A stretch of 64,000 bases of DNA from JAGTVG01 sp963820995 (GCA_963820995.1 CAWGCL010000002.1:186001-250000), one strand, 5' to 3'. Shown: positions 11,579 through 21,295, counted from the first letter of the stretch. Notes: generated by a model not told the origin, from the letters alone. Program-made: numbers and translations.

Positions 11579-12007
11579 CTATTTTTCCGCATTTGCACCA
11601 GGACAAATCCAATAGACATAATTCGCTGTTGATTTAAAGGACGGATCATGAATACCCCTGGTCTCCGCCAGGTGTTTTTGTGTATGATCCAATTTCATAT
11701 GCTTGTCATGATCACTCTTAGTTGCCCATGTTTCTGTAATACAAAATCTGGTACTATCGTTATAAGATTGAAACAATGAATAGTCCAGGCATCCTGACTC
11801 TTTTTCCAACACCTCAACCTTACATGAATCAAATGATTGTTTTAGAAGTTCCACATATTCTGGTTTTACTTTTATTTCGAAACGCATGACAACAAGCATT
11901 GAATCTTTATTATAATCACAGTCGCTGATTGAATTGTCATTGCTGAAATCATTTGTAAAAGAACCCAATATTAATAGTCCGATAAATCCTAAAAAATATC
12001 TTTTCAT
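11579..12007 (-). CDS. Exported antibiotic biosynthesis monooxygenase (ABM) domain protein
   Basis: 142 residues with a signal peptide (MKRYFLGFIGLLILGSFT) followed by a single ABM/YgiN-type ferredoxin-like domain. Its hallmarks are the strand LVVMRFEIKVKPEYVELL, ESGCLDYSLFQS and FCITETWATKSDHDKHM. Cytoplasmic relatives act as cofactor-free quinol or quinone monooxygenases. This one appears exported, so its role may differ. It ends with HLAETRG near the usual domain end plus a short tail. It sits alone between two plus-strand genes with long spacers. Confidence 0.75.
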   Translation of the reverse strand: MKRYFLGFIGLLILGSFTNDFSNDNSISDCDYNKDSMLVVMRFEIKVKPEYVELLKQSFDSCKVEVLEKESGCLDYSLFQSYNDSTRFCITETWATKSDHDKHMKLDHTQKHLAETRGIHDPSFKSTANYVYWICPGANAEK

Positions 12008-12471
12008 AATTATAAAATTTTAAATCAAATTTTTGCGTGAAGTAGTATATTTTGATTGACAATATTAGGTAAACTTTCTCCCAAAATCAGATTTAGCCAA
12101 AGAAAAGGTTAACTAGATATTATCGGAAACATACAAAGGATTACATAGTATTTAAAGGTTTAGCCTAAAGAAAAAACTAAAAGGCTAAAAAGATTACTAT
12201 TAAAAATTAAATCAGACCATTTATAAATTTTATGTGAAAGAATTAATCCAAAATACCATCTGTGGAAGAGGAAATCTCTGCAACCATAAATTCACTAGAT
12301 GTGTCAATAATATATCAATAGGTGTAAAATTTTTAATAAACTGGGATGTCTTTGATCTTAACATAGATATAAAACTCTCATTTTAAAAATGAGATAATAG
12401 GTTTTTATCACTCATATTTTTTTGCATGAAACATGTAAAGGTTTGTAAACGATTTTTAGAAACACTGATCA
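12008..12471. other. Intergenic with two small palindromes
   Basis: Divergent region between the ABM gene and the T9SS cargo gene. It contains a near-perfect palindrome at 12376-12394 (TCTCATTTT / AAAATGAGA), about 80 bases before the T9SS gene, and a weaker inverted pair TTAGCCT (12160-12166) / AGGCTAA (12182-12188). Either could be an operator or a weak terminator. No gene is visible. Confidence 0.4.
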
Positions 12472-13215
12472 ATGAAAGTAATTAAAAAATTTCTATTCAT
12501 AGTATTTTTTATTTCCGCTAAATCACTATGTTGTACGTGCTCCGAACCATTTTATTCAAATTTCAAAGACGCCTCTCTTCATCCGATCTATGAAATTAAT
12601 TTTGAGCTTATTGTTCAGGCTAAAATAATTTCTTTATCGCCAGACAACTACTTTATGGAAATAGAAATTATTGAAGAAATTAAAGATTCTGTTTCCTTAG
12701 ATAGAATTATTGTATCCGGTCAGGACGGGATGAATTGTGCACTACCCCTCCATAATGGCTTATTCGAAATTTCTGATACAGTAATATTCAGATTAACAAA
12801 TGATTTTTATAACAGGCAAGATACTTTCGAATTAAGCGATTGTAGCTTGAATTATCTGAAATATGAGATGGGTTATGTAAAGGGTAATATTACCAATGTG
12901 GATACTATTATGAGTTATCAGGAATTTAAATTTTTAATTAATGGTGCTATTATTAACTCCGTTGGGAAACATCAGGAGAATAATGAATTTCTTATATATC
13001 CGAATCCAGCTGACCAGTTTTTAATAATTGAACATAATTCAAGTATCCCAATTAACTTATATTTCTATGATTTTACGGGCAGGTTATGCAAGCAGGTTAA
13101 AAGTTATACAATTGGAAAAATTAATCTTTCAGATTTGAATACAGGTGTATATATAGTAAAATGCCTTAATTGTAATGAACAACAATTTCAAACACAGAAA
13201 ATTATTCTAAGATAA
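12472..13215 (+). CDS. T9SS type A sorting domain protein
   Basis: 247-residue secreted protein. An N-terminal signal peptide (KKFLFIVFFISAKSLC) leads into a cysteine-bearing region (CCTCSEPF, then single cysteines near residues 87 and 124) of about 140 residues. This resembles the N-terminal domain seen in secreted proteins with TIMP-like or OB folds, though I cannot assign it firmly. The last 80 residues are a type A T9SS sorting domain: FLIYPNPADQFL, LYFYDFTGRL, INLSDLNTGVYIVKC and the terminal KIILR. It should be exported to the outside of the cell through the T9SS and released or anchored after cleavage. It stands alone. Confidence 0.85.
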   Translation: MKVIKKFLFIVFFISAKSLCCTCSEPFYSNFKDASLHPIYEINFELIVQAKIISLSPDNYFMEIEIIEEIKDSVSLDRIIVSGQDGMNCALPLHNGLFEISDTVIFRLTNDFYNRQDTFELSDCSLNYLKYEMGYVKGNITNVDTIMSYQEFKFLINGAIINSVGKHQENNEFLIYPNPADQFLIIEHNSSIPINLYFYDFTGRLCKQVKSYTIGKINLSDLNTGVYIVKCLNCNEQQFQTQKIILR

Positions 13216-13625
13216 AAATTAAGTTTATGCATATCAACTCTATATTTCCTTCTCCCTAAGCAAAAATATCTATCAACCTGAATGTCCCCTTTATGCCCTT
13301 AACTCTTTTTAGGACAACTAAATAGTAGAAAATCGGCATTAATGAGGGAAATAATGGATATATAAAATTAGCTGGGCACCAACCTCTTTATCATTTCCAT
13401 AAATAATCAAGAGAAAATTTTTATTTAAATCTCAATAAAGGAAACAGATAGCTAAATATTTGAATATACTGTACACGTTTTATTATGTTTAAATGCTCCA
13501 TTAATGAATTCTTTCTAGTGTAAATGAGTCATAGTATTTATAAAAAGTCTCCATACTTATTTTACAAACACTTTTATAATTCACTACTAAAAAAGTTTGA
13601 GCCTAAGTTAGCATAATAATACGTA
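13216..13625. other. Intergenic between convergent genes
   Basis: A+T-rich spacer between the T9SS cargo gene and the minus-strand hydrolase. I see no open frame of note, no tRNA and no clear hairpin with a T-run. Confidence 0.5.
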
Positions 13626-14933
13626 CTAATTCTGAGGCATTAAATGATGAAGTTGCAGTCCTATTGAAGTTCTTGGTTTGAATCCCTTCCAGTTTTCATC
13701 GACAGCATTTTCAACAACATCCAGGTATGGTTTGTAGCTGTCCATATTCTTAAGGTGAATACCAAGGAATACGGTTACAAAATGCTGATTTATATTGTTG
13801 ATCCTACGCTCATCCCAGACAGAATCTGCATATCTTAAATATTCATCAATATGTAAACCTGGTTCTAAGGACTCGGGTGGAGGAGGATTTGGCGCTACAT
13901 TATGCCGCGCATTGAGATAAGTGAGCAGGTATCTGTCCGAATTTACTGCACCTTCAAAAATGGCTTTTGTCCCTTTTTCATACCCGGAAATATCATCTTC
14001 ACTTCCTGCTATAAACAAGGAAGGTATTTTTATCCCCGCCAGTCCATCCGCATTCCATACAGCCCGTTGCATCCCCCAGGGTGCGAATGCGACTACAACC
14101 TTTATCCTTGGATCAATAGAGGCTTCAAATTCAGGATTCCCAATAACTCGTTTATTTAAAGCAGTGCTTCCTCCTGACATGGAACTAAAGAAGTTAGCAG
14201 CTTGCGGACTATATCCAGCCCCAACCACATTGATAACGCCGTATCCGCCCATGGAATATCCAATCAATGCTGTGAGATCAGCATTAACAGTACCAAATAG
14301 GAAGGAATTGCTTTCCTTACTTAGCTGAGCAATTTGATTTAAAACAAAAAGAACGTCTAAAGAACGGTTAAGAAGGGTGCTGTTAAATCCAGCTGCATCT
14401 TTAAAAGTTGATTCCATATGATCTATCGATACAACAACATAGCCTTTAGATGCAAGATTCTCGGTCAAATATGTAAATAACAACCTGGAACCAGTATATC
14501 CATGCGATACAATAATCAAAGGATAAGGTCCTCCGCTACGGTCTACTTTAACCGCTCTACTTGCTCTACCAGTAAACGTAAAGGGTATAATTGGCCTATC
14601 AGGCGAATTAGCATTACCCATAACATCTTCATAGATAACCAACTCTTCACTTTCATCAGAGATTTCTGCCGGATACCACACTTCAATTTTTAGTTGTCGA
14701 TTGTATAGTGAATCGGGACCTTTTCCATAATTAAGAATATCGATTTGATCTTTGTGTATTAGATCGATAGTTTGAACCCCTACAGCATAGTCGCCTCGCC
14801 CAGCCAGTTCCGGTGCATCAGGCAAAAGGTCACCGTAGACAAATTTATTTTCTGCAATCTGGCTGTAACAAAAAGAAAACAGACCTGTAACTAAGAATGC
14901 TAAGATTGACAAAGAAGACGTTCGTAAATTCAT
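13626..14933 (-). CDS. Secreted alpha/beta hydrolase (PAF-acetylhydrolase/dienelactone hydrolase-like)
   Basis: 435 residues with a signal peptide (LSILAFLVTGLFSFCYS). The core is an alpha/beta hydrolase: PLIIVSHGYTGSRLLFTYL supplies the oxyanion region, and LIGYSMGGYG carries the nucleophile serine in a G-Y-S-M-G elbow. LFIAGSEDDISG probably holds the acidic residue, and LNARHNVAPN the catalytic histidine. The arrangement matches large exported esterases annotated as platelet-activating-factor acetylhydrolase-like or chlorophyllase-like. The substrate is unknown; a carboxyl ester is the safe assumption. The frame is intact. It is divergent from the GH20-like gene at 15309. Confidence 0.8.
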   Translation of the reverse strand: MNLRTSSLSILAFLVTGLFSFCYSQIAENKFVYGDLLPDAPELAGRGDYAVGVQTIDLIHKDQIDILNYGKGPDSLYNRQLKIEVWYPAEISDESEELVIYEDVMGNANSPDRPIIPFTFTGRASRAVKVDRSGGPYPLIIVSHGYTGSRLLFTYLTENLASKGYVVVSIDHMESTFKDAAGFNSTLLNRSLDVLFVLNQIAQLSKESNSFLFGTVNADLTALIGYSMGGYGVINVVGAGYSPQAANFFSSMSGGSTALNKRVIGNPEFEASIDPRIKVVVAFAPWGMQRAVWNADGLAGIKIPSLFIAGSEDDISGYEKGTKAIFEGAVNSDRYLLTYLNARHNVAPNPPPPESLEPGLHIDEYLRYADSVWDERRINNINQHFVTVFLGIHLKNMDSYKPYLDVVENAVDENWKGFKPRTSIGLQLHHLMPQN

Positions 14934-15308
14934 AAGCTATAAGATAATTTGAGATCAATTTAAATATTCTGAACTATTATGCATGATCATGAACCAAGTT
15001 TCTGTGAATAAATTTAGTCTGGGTATAGTATTCATCCAATATAAAACGGTAAATATGATTAAACTAAGAAAAAAAAATTATTTGCCTCAATCTCCAGCAT
15101 TCCCCTTACACTATTGAGATCTCCATTCTGATTTCACCAATTATGTGATTGACTAAAATATTCATCTCCCCAAAATATGTTCTAATAATACTTTCTGCAT
15201 AAAAAATAAATAGCAGCGAATTAGTTTTTTATAATATCTAAAATTGCTATTTTGAAATTGTTATTTTGATTTTTTAAATATATTCTATCATTTTTAAATA
15301 TACCACCC
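14934..15308. other. Divergent promoter region
   Basis: Spacer between the divergently read alpha/beta hydrolase and GH20-like genes, so it should carry both promoters. A short direct repeat TATTTTGA occurs twice near 15245-15270 upstream of the GH20-like gene. No exact Bacteroidota -7 element (TA-NN-TTTG) with a -33 TTG could be placed with confidence. Confidence 0.35.
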
Positions 15309-16412
15309 ATGAAACATTTTACACTTCTTTTTGCATTAATACTATTGACTACTATCCTTACAAAGGGGCAGGACAAACTGGATGAGCTGCTTCCTATAAG
15401 AGGAATAGAACTTGCAGCTCCGGATAAAGAAGATCTTGATGCTTTTGTCAAATTCATTGAGGAGGAATTAGTGCCTTTGAATGTTAATACTCTGTTAATC
15501 AGAATTGACTGGAATTACCAATATAAATCACGGCCTGAACTTCAGGGTGAGGATCCCCTCACGGAAGCTGAAATTAAGAAAATTGTGAAAGCCTGTAAGG
15601 CTGGAGGCATAAGGATAATTCCCCAGATAAATCTTCTGGGCCATCAATCATGGTTCTCAAATGTTGGTAAATTACTTGAAGAATATCCCCAATTCAATGA
15701 AACACCACATGTGCCTACAGACGAGGGTATCGACAAATGGCCAAATGACTATGGGCTATATTGCTTAAGCTACTGCCCCCTACATCCAGATGTGCATGAA
15801 GTTGTATTTGATGTTGTAGATGAAATAGTAGAAGTGTTTGAAACCGATGCTTTCCATGCAGGGATGGATGAGGTGTTTTATCTGGGAGACGATAAATGTC
15901 CAAGATGCTCTGGACGTGACAAAGCTGAACTTTTTGGAGGAGAAGTAACGAAGATCAGCAATCATCTAACTGAAAATGGAAAGGAATTGTGGATCTGGGG
16001 CGATAGGTTGCTCGACGGTAAATCAACTGGTATTGGTTTCTGGGAAGCCAGTTTCAATAATACACACCGCGCTATTGATATGATCCCAAAAGATGTGGTG
16101 ATCTGTGATTGGCATTATGAACGACCGGATCCTACCGCTGTCATTTTTGCATTAAAAGGATTCAAGGTAGTTACTTGTCCCTGGAACAAGGCACAACATG
16201 CTAAAGTGCAGTTGCATCAAATGGTTAATTTCAGACAAAATGCAACACCTGAAACCAAAGACAATTTCTATGGTATGATGCAGACAACCTGGTCGGGAGC
16301 TGGAAGGTTTATGGATGGTTATTACGGAAGAGAAGATATAAAAGACAGGAGGGGGGATAAAATTGAATGCTTCAAGGTTTTATATGAGGAGATCAATAAG
16401 CTGGATGATTGA
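15309..16412 (+). CDS. GH20-like secreted glycosidase (beta-hexosaminidase superfamily)
   Basis: 367-residue exported protein with a signal peptide (HFTLLFALILLTTILTKG). The mature part looks like a single TIM barrel. RGIELAAPDKEDLDAFVKF opens it, AGGIRIIPQINLLGHQSW follows, and FHAGMDEVFYLGDDKC carries the H-x-G-x-D-E signature of GH20 enzymes, where D and E are the catalytic pair. Late strands include ELWIWGDRLLDG and TTWSGAGRFMDG. It lacks the separate N-terminal alpha/beta domain of classical beta-N-acetylhexosaminidases, so it belongs to the compact GH20-like group. N-acetylhexosaminide cleavage is likely but not certain. Confidence 0.75.
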   Translation: MKHFTLLFALILLTTILTKGQDKLDELLPIRGIELAAPDKEDLDAFVKFIEEELVPLNVNTLLIRIDWNYQYKSRPELQGEDPLTEAEIKKIVKACKAGGIRIIPQINLLGHQSWFSNVGKLLEEYPQFNETPHVPTDEGIDKWPNDYGLYCLSYCPLHPDVHEVVFDVVDEIVEVFETDAFHAGMDEVFYLGDDKCPRCSGRDKAELFGGEVTKISNHLTENGKELWIWGDRLLDGKSTGIGFWEASFNNTHRAIDMIPKDVVICDWHYERPDPTAVIFALKGFKVVTCPWNKAQHAKVQLHQMVNFRQNATPETKDNFYGMMQTTWSGAGRFMDGYYGREDIKDRRGDKIECFKVLYEEINKLDD

Positions 16413-16491
16413 AAAGAAAATTGAATTTGACCATTTTTCAGTAATTTATGTAGTCCGATACTTACTAAATCTAATAATTCTTAAGAAATGA

Positions 16492-16872
16492 TATAATTGG
16501 GCAGGGAACTTAGCTGGTTATCTTGCTCTTGGTGTTGCATGGTTCCCTACAACAAAAAAAGGACCTATTGACACAATTGGCATAGTTCATTTCATCTTTG
16601 CTATATTATTCTTCTTAACACTTGCAGGATTTTCTTATTTTCTTACAAAGGAAGGGGATACACCAAAACAGACAAAGATAATTCGTAAAGGAATATATAA
16701 GGCTTGTGCATATGTTATGGTAGAATGCCTAGCTGCAATCTTAATTTACATTTTATTTATACAAGATAATAATTCTAACTCTAGTTTCATTTTTTGGGCT
16801 GAGACTTTTTCATTGAATGCATTCGGAGTTTCCCGGCTTACTAAAGGTCGGACCATTTACTCTGATAAATAA
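16492..16872 (+). pseudogene. 5'-truncated integral membrane protein remnant
   Basis: A frame of 126 codons is open from just after a TGA (16489-16491) to TAA at 16870-16872 but has no usable start. It encodes strongly hydrophobic segments: LAGYLALGVAWFPTT, IGIVHFIFAILFFLTLAGF and VMVECLAAILIYILF, then a tail FGVSRLTKG. This reads like the C-terminal half of a conserved multi-helix membrane protein family whose exact name I cannot give. No N-terminal half is visible in the 16413-16490 spacer, so this looks like real truncation. Confidence 0.5.
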
Positions 16873-17111
16873 AAATTAAATGTTATACTGAAGATATGCA
16901 CTAACTATACTCCTCTTAACAATAAAAATTCAAAAATCATTGCTGCCAGACAACAATTAAATTTTGGATTAAAAGTAGAAAAAAAATCACATAAAGATTA
17001 CTGATAATTAATACCCTTTTTGAAGAAAAAAGAAAACTGAAGATGCTGGCATCCGGTATTGTTCAAATAACAGATAATGCTTACTTTTATCAGTTAAACC
17101 TGCAACCAATT

Positions 17112-18975
17112 ATGAAATATCGACTCTGCTTTGTTCTTATTTATGCTGTATTTATAAAATTTAATGCTATATCACAGCACAATCAAAGCCTGGATAGCCT
17201 TCAGAATGTTTATTCAAAACAATCTGATTCGGAAGAAAAGATATTAACGGTTTCGCATTTGTTCAATGCAGTTATTTACAGCGATCCTGATCTCGCTAAA
17301 AGATATGCTCTTGAGGAACTTTCACTATCTGAAAGATTCAATAAAACAAGAGGAATAGGAATGGCCAATTATCACCTTGGAACTTACTATAATGTTAAAA
17401 GTTCATTGGATTCTGCTACGATTTATTTTAATAAAGCACTCAATTCATTTAAAAAGGACAACCTGAAACCTGATATGGCTTTAGCTTATTCAGCCCTGGC
17501 TATGGGAGAATATGATAAAGGAAACTTTGATAATGCACTGGTATTAATTGATTCAGTTATCACAATTTTTCAGGGATTACAGGATGCCTACAGAACTGCG
17601 GTAATGCTTGGATTCAAAGGTGGAATATATAGGGACAAAGGGAATTATATTCTTGCATTGGATGTATCATTACAGGCATTACGTGTAATTGACACTTTGA
17701 ATAAACCAATTCGCAAAGCGGATATTTTAATACAGTTCGGAAATATTGAATTTCCATTAGGCCATTACAAATCATCATTGGATTATTCATTCAGGCTTAT
17801 GATATATTTAAGAAATATGATGATGAAATAACACTTGCAAATACAGCAATAGACATTGGTAAAACCTTCCTTGAGCTTTCCAATTATTCTTCCGCAATTG
17901 AATATCTGAACCAGGCCCTTGAAATGGCAAAGAAATTTGATGTCCCAAGTACAGAGGCGGCAGCCCTGGTTTCCCTTGGGAAAGTACATATCGCCCGAGG
18001 AAACTATAGTAAAGCCGGCCAGTTACTTCAGGAAGGTTAAGTCTGCTTGAACAAATAAACTTTAAGCTGGAAATTGCGGAAACTTTAAATGAATTAGGAA
18101 TTGTTTATGGTCATTTGAAACAATTTGAAGAATCACAAAAATATTTGGACAAGGCTATTCAACTGTATGATACCCTTGGTGCTAATGATGGTCTTAGTGA
18201 TGCATATAGAAACCGGGCTGCATCTTTTGAAATGCGGGGGAATTACTACGCGGCACTAATGGATTATAAAACATTTCACGAATTGAAAGATACCATCTTT
18301 AACACCACCAAATCAAAACAAATTGAAGAGATAAGGACTATCTATGAAACAGAAAAGAAAGAACAGGAGATCCTTAACCAGAAAAACGAGATAGAATTGT
18401 TACTGCAATCAGCCAGAATGATCTACTTACAGCGTACTTTCTTAGCTACTGGTCTTTTTCTGTCAATTCTAATAATCGGAATCGGGTATAACGCCATTAA
18501 ACAAAAAATGAATAGAAACAAGCTGGTCCGTGAAAAACTGGATGCCGAGTTAGAATTTAAGAGGAAAGAGCTGACTTCTCATGCCTTGCACCTGGCACAC
18601 AAAAATGAAGTGCTTGAAGATCTGAAGCAGAAAGCCGAACTTCTGAATAAGTCAGATAATGATCAAAAAGGGTATCGACAACTGATAAATACCATTAAAT
18701 ACAATCTTCAGGACGATAATAATTGGGAAAATTTTAAAAAATATTTCGAACAGGTACATAAGAATTTTAACAGTATGGTAAAAAATAAATTTCCTGATAT
18801 AATGGCTAATGAATTAAGGCTAATGGCCTTGTTGAAAATGAATCTTTCTTCTAAGGAAATAGCCAATATTCTAAATATCACACCGGAAGGAATAAAAAAG
18901 GCAAGGTATCGCCTCCGTAAGAAAATGAATATCAGTTCCGATGAATCACTTCAGGATCAAATCATCCATTTATAA
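17112..18975 (+). CDS. TPR protein with coiled coil and LuxR-like HTH (two frameshifts)
   Basis: Bacteroidota-type regulator with a signal peptide at ATG 17112 (YRLCFVLIYAVFIKF), several TPR units, a transmembrane helix and a C-terminal LuxR-like helix-turn-helix. Frame 1 (to 17831) carries TPRs such as TIYFNKALNSF. A second frame (about 17790-18040) continues with QAYDIFKKYDDEITLANTA and IEYLNQALEMAKKF. The third (about 18040-18975) adds SQKYLDKAIQLYDTL, the helix TFLATGLFLSILIIGIGY, a long coiled coil and the HTH LSSKEIANILNITPEGIKKA. Single-base losses near 17790 and 18038 would restore one reading frame of about 620 codons. The upstream ATG at 17043 would spoil the signal peptide. Confidence 0.78.
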
Positions 18976-19119
18976 CTACTCTGAATAACTATTATACAAA
19001 CACTGGAATATATTTATATTTTCTAGATGTAATTCTAACACATTAGATAAATCTAATATATTACTGATAGAGATTTCACAACGGTAGTGTAGAATAGATT
19101 GTGTAAACGCTAACTGAGT

Positions 19120-19180
19120 TGAATAACAGATAATGGCTGTGGCTTTAGCGCGTATTTATATGCGTCTTTAGCTTATGTTG
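19120..19180 (-). repeat. Long imperfect palindrome, attC-like or strong hairpin
   Basis: Just downstream of the YrdB-like gene (minus strand). Read on the minus strand, the left arm begins ACAACATAAGCTAAAGACGC. It can pair with a right arm whose reverse complement contains ATAACAGATAATGGCT and TTTAGCGCGTAT. The arms match in blocks (ACAACA/ATAACA, TAA/TAA, GCT/GCT, CGCATAT/CGCGTAT) separated by unpaired bases. A long hairpin with bulges next to a small single gene is the layout of integron attC sites, but the GTTRRRY core is not exact. Confidence 0.35.
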
Positions 19181-19242
19181 TGTCTATTTTTTTTAAAATC
19201 TCAAGTCATCTAATTTTTAATCAATTTCAATTTAGTTCCATA

Positions 19243-19611
19243 TTACCGTGACATCAACCATATAATGCGATCATAAGAAATTATATAATGAAGAACTACA
19301 ATGATTCCAAAAGCCAAGCTTATTTTATTAAATCCCATATCATACAGTGACCATGTTGCACAGGCAAAAAATCCTAATTCGACTGCTAGGCGGATAACTC
19401 CAGGAGTTACAATTGGCGCTGTACCTGAACGACTCGGGTCATTAGGTACTGCAAATGTTCCCCATATAGCTGCAAAAATAATTGGTATCCCGATCGCCAG
19501 GACGTACCGAAGCCATCCGTCACTTTGTTTCCAACCCCACATGCCTACAGATGCGAGCGCGGACATTTCAAGTAGAAATCGAATAGCCAAATTGATTGGA
19601 TGTGATCCCAT
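19243..19611 (-). CDS. YrdB family (DUF2568) membrane protein
   Basis: 122-residue integral membrane protein with four predicted helices. The N-terminal IRFLLEMSALASVGMWGWKQ is the mark of the YrdB/DUF2568 family, followed by LAIGIPIIFAAIWGTFAVP and VELGFFACATWSLYDMG. The PNDPSRSG loop between helices 2 and 3 is also typical. Function is unknown for the family. It is a lone small gene flanked by gene-poor DNA, with an unusual palindrome 63 bases after its stop. Confidence 0.78.
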   Translation of the reverse strand: MGSHPINLAIRFLLEMSALASVGMWGWKQSDGWLRYVLAIGIPIIFAAIWGTFAVPNDPSRSGTAPIVTPGVIRLAVELGFFACATWSLYDMGFNKISLAFGIIVVLHYIISYDRIIWLMSR

Positions 19612-20110
19612 AAGATTCTATTTTGATATATTTAGGTTGAATCCCTGCTATATTACTATTACACACAACGATTAAGTGTTTTATACAAAGTATCTTAAAA
19701 ATAGATAAAAAGATCAGGAAAGGGAAAAAAATATGAGGGTGTTGAATTATAAATAAAGCAGGTATTGGATATTTTGTATAAAATCAAGTTGGAAGATGCC
19801 GCCGTTGCTATGGGCGTATCTATATTGGGATTTTTGACTTGTTATCGTCTTATTGATTGTATAAAGTAAGGTTTGTCTATTAGTATGTAGGTGCCTCAGA
19901 CCCTATTGGACAATTTTAATTAGATTGTAAAGAGTAAAATAGAGGTTTAAATGAAAATCTCGAAGGAATATAAATCAATCTGATCTTCAATAATAATATT
20001 TCCTAGCATAACAAGGTTACAATTAGAGCGTTATATGAATGGATAAGAGTACGTTCAACTAAATATTTGTTATTCATATTGTTTAATCAGCTTTTGTAAA
20101 TTAACCCAAA
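19612..20110. other. Intergenic, possible tiny frame only
   Basis: Divergent spacer between the YrdB-like gene and the repeat lipoprotein. A frame of about 38 codons without a clear start ends near 19869 (reading LEDAAVAMGVSILGFL); it could be a remnant, but nothing supports translation. No tRNA or terminator is seen. Confidence 0.35.
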
Positions 20111-21295
20111 ATGAAAAAAATACCCATATCACTCGCATTATTTGTCTTAATATGGATTGTGGAAACCAGTTGCTCATCAAAAATATATGTTGATTCATCA
20201 GGTAATGTACACACATACAAGAATAAGAAAGAGTATTATAGTCATTCATCTAGAACATATACTCCTGGGCAGGAGAAAAAGGAAACTCGCAGTCAATCAG
20301 CAAGAACTTATGCGCCTGGACAGGAGAAAAAGGAAACAGGTAGCCAATCAGCAAGAACTTATGCACCTGGGCAGGAGAAAAAGGAAACCGGTAGTCAATC
20401 AGCAAAAACCTATGCTCCTGGACAAGAGAAAAAGGAAACTGGTAGCCAATCAGCTAGAACTTATGCACCTGGACAAGAGAAAAAGGAAACTGGTAGCCAA
20501 TCAGCAAAAACCTATGCGCCTGGACAGGAGAAAAAGGAAACTGGTAGTCAATCAGCAAAAACCTATGCGCCTGGACAGGAGAAAAAGGAAACTGGTAGCC
20601 GATCAGCTAGAACCTATGCGCCTGGTCAGGAGAAAAAAGAAACTGGTAGCCGATCAGCAAAAACCTATGCTCCTGGACAGGAGAAAAAAGAAACTGGTAG
20701 CCGATCAGCAAAAACCTATGCGCCTGGTCAAGAGAAAAAGAATACAAGTGTTCAATCCAATAAGCCTAATACATCAAATAAACAAAATAATGTGGTTGTA
20801 ACCCAGACAGAAGATGTAAAAGTATCTGGTCAGACTGATAGGACTTCAAATAATCAATCTATTAAGCAGAATACTTCAAGTCAGAAGAATAATGCATCTG
20901 TAAGTCAAACGGCTGATTCCAAAGTTACCGGACAAGAGAAAAAGACGACAAGCAGTCAATCCAACAAGCAGAATGTTTCAAGTCAACAGAATAAAGAGAC
21001 TGTAAACCAAACAGTTGATTCGAAAGTAACAGGTCAGCAGAAAAAGACAACAAGCAGTCAATCCAGTAAGCAGAATGCTTCAGGTCAGCAGAATAATGCA
21101 ACTGTGAATCAAACGGCTGATTCTAAAGTAACCGGAAAGGATAAAAAGACGTCAAATAGTCAATCCAGTAAGCAGAATAATACAACTGTAAGTCAAACAA
21201 CGGATCCGAAACCAAACGATCAGGAGAAAACAGAGTCCGTGGATCAATCGAAAAAATCAAAAACACCTGATCAGGGAAAAAAGAAGAAAAAATAG
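20111..21295 (+). CDS. Lipoprotein-like low-complexity repeat protein
   Basis: 394 residues. A hydrophobic leader (SLALFVLIWIVETSC) ends in a possible lipobox cysteine at residue 21, so the protein is probably lipid-anchored, although the -3 residue (E) is unusual. Residues 45-214 are ten copies of a 17-residue unit (type QSAKTYAPGQEKKETGS). Residues 215-355 hold four copies of a 34-residue unit (type SNKQNVSSQQNKETVNQTVD, then SKVTGQQKKTTSSQ), then a shortened fifth. The tail is lysine rich (DQGKKKKK). Composition is Q, S, K, T, N and E, which predicts disorder. No enzyme motif is present. A structural, adhesive or matrix-spacer role is a guess. A second plus-strand frame of 214 codons inside it is open only because the repeat lacks stops in that phase. 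Confidence 0.72.
   Translation: MKKIPISLALFVLIWIVETSCSSKIYVDSSGNVHTYKNKKEYYSHSSRTYTPGQEKKETRSQSARTYAPGQEKKETGSQSARTYAPGQEKKETGSQSAKTYAPGQEKKETGSQSARTYAPGQEKKETGSQSAKTYAPGQEKKETGSQSAKTYAPGQEKKETGSRSARTYAPGQEKKETGSRSAKTYAPGQEKKETGSRSAKTYAPGQEKKNTSVQSNKPNTSNKQNNVVVTQTEDVKVSGQTDRTSNNQSIKQNTSSQKNNASVSQTADSKVTGQEKKTTSSQSNKQNVSSQQNKETVNQTVDSKVTGQQKKTTSSQSSKQNASGQQNNATVNQTADSKVTGKDKKTSNSQSSKQNNTTVSQTTDPKPNDQEKTESVDQSKKSKTPDQGKKKKK
20243..20752 (+). repeat. 51-bp tandem repeat, ten copies
   Basis: Ten in-frame 51-bp units inside the repeat lipoprotein gene, each encoding 17 residues. Copies differ by a few bases, mostly at third positions and at two variable codons (R or K before TYAPG; Q or R at the unit start). 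The near-identity points to recent expansion by slippage or unequal exchange. Confidence 0.9.
20753..21175 (+). repeat. 102-bp tandem repeat, four copies plus a partial
   Basis: Follows the 51-bp array in the same frame. The unit encodes 34 residues, exactly twice 17. Each half starts with Q-S or Q-T, and the second half keeps G-Q-E-K-K-x-T-x-S at the same place as the 51-bp unit. The fifth copy appears to have lost six codons in its first half. Confidence 0.75.

Noticed and set aside
13902..14693. Several plus-strand frames of 63-135 codons antisense to the alpha/beta hydrolase
   Set aside because: Shadows of the minus-strand gene, whose signal peptide and catalytic motifs are clear.
20157..20801. 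214-codon plus-strand frame inside the repeat lipoprotein gene
   Set aside because: It is open only because the tandem repeat lacks stops in that phase; its product is a repetitive basic string with no family character.
20243..21175. Tandem repeats as a CRISPR array
   Set aside because: The units are contiguous and in frame, without unique spacers, and encode a coherent protein repeat.
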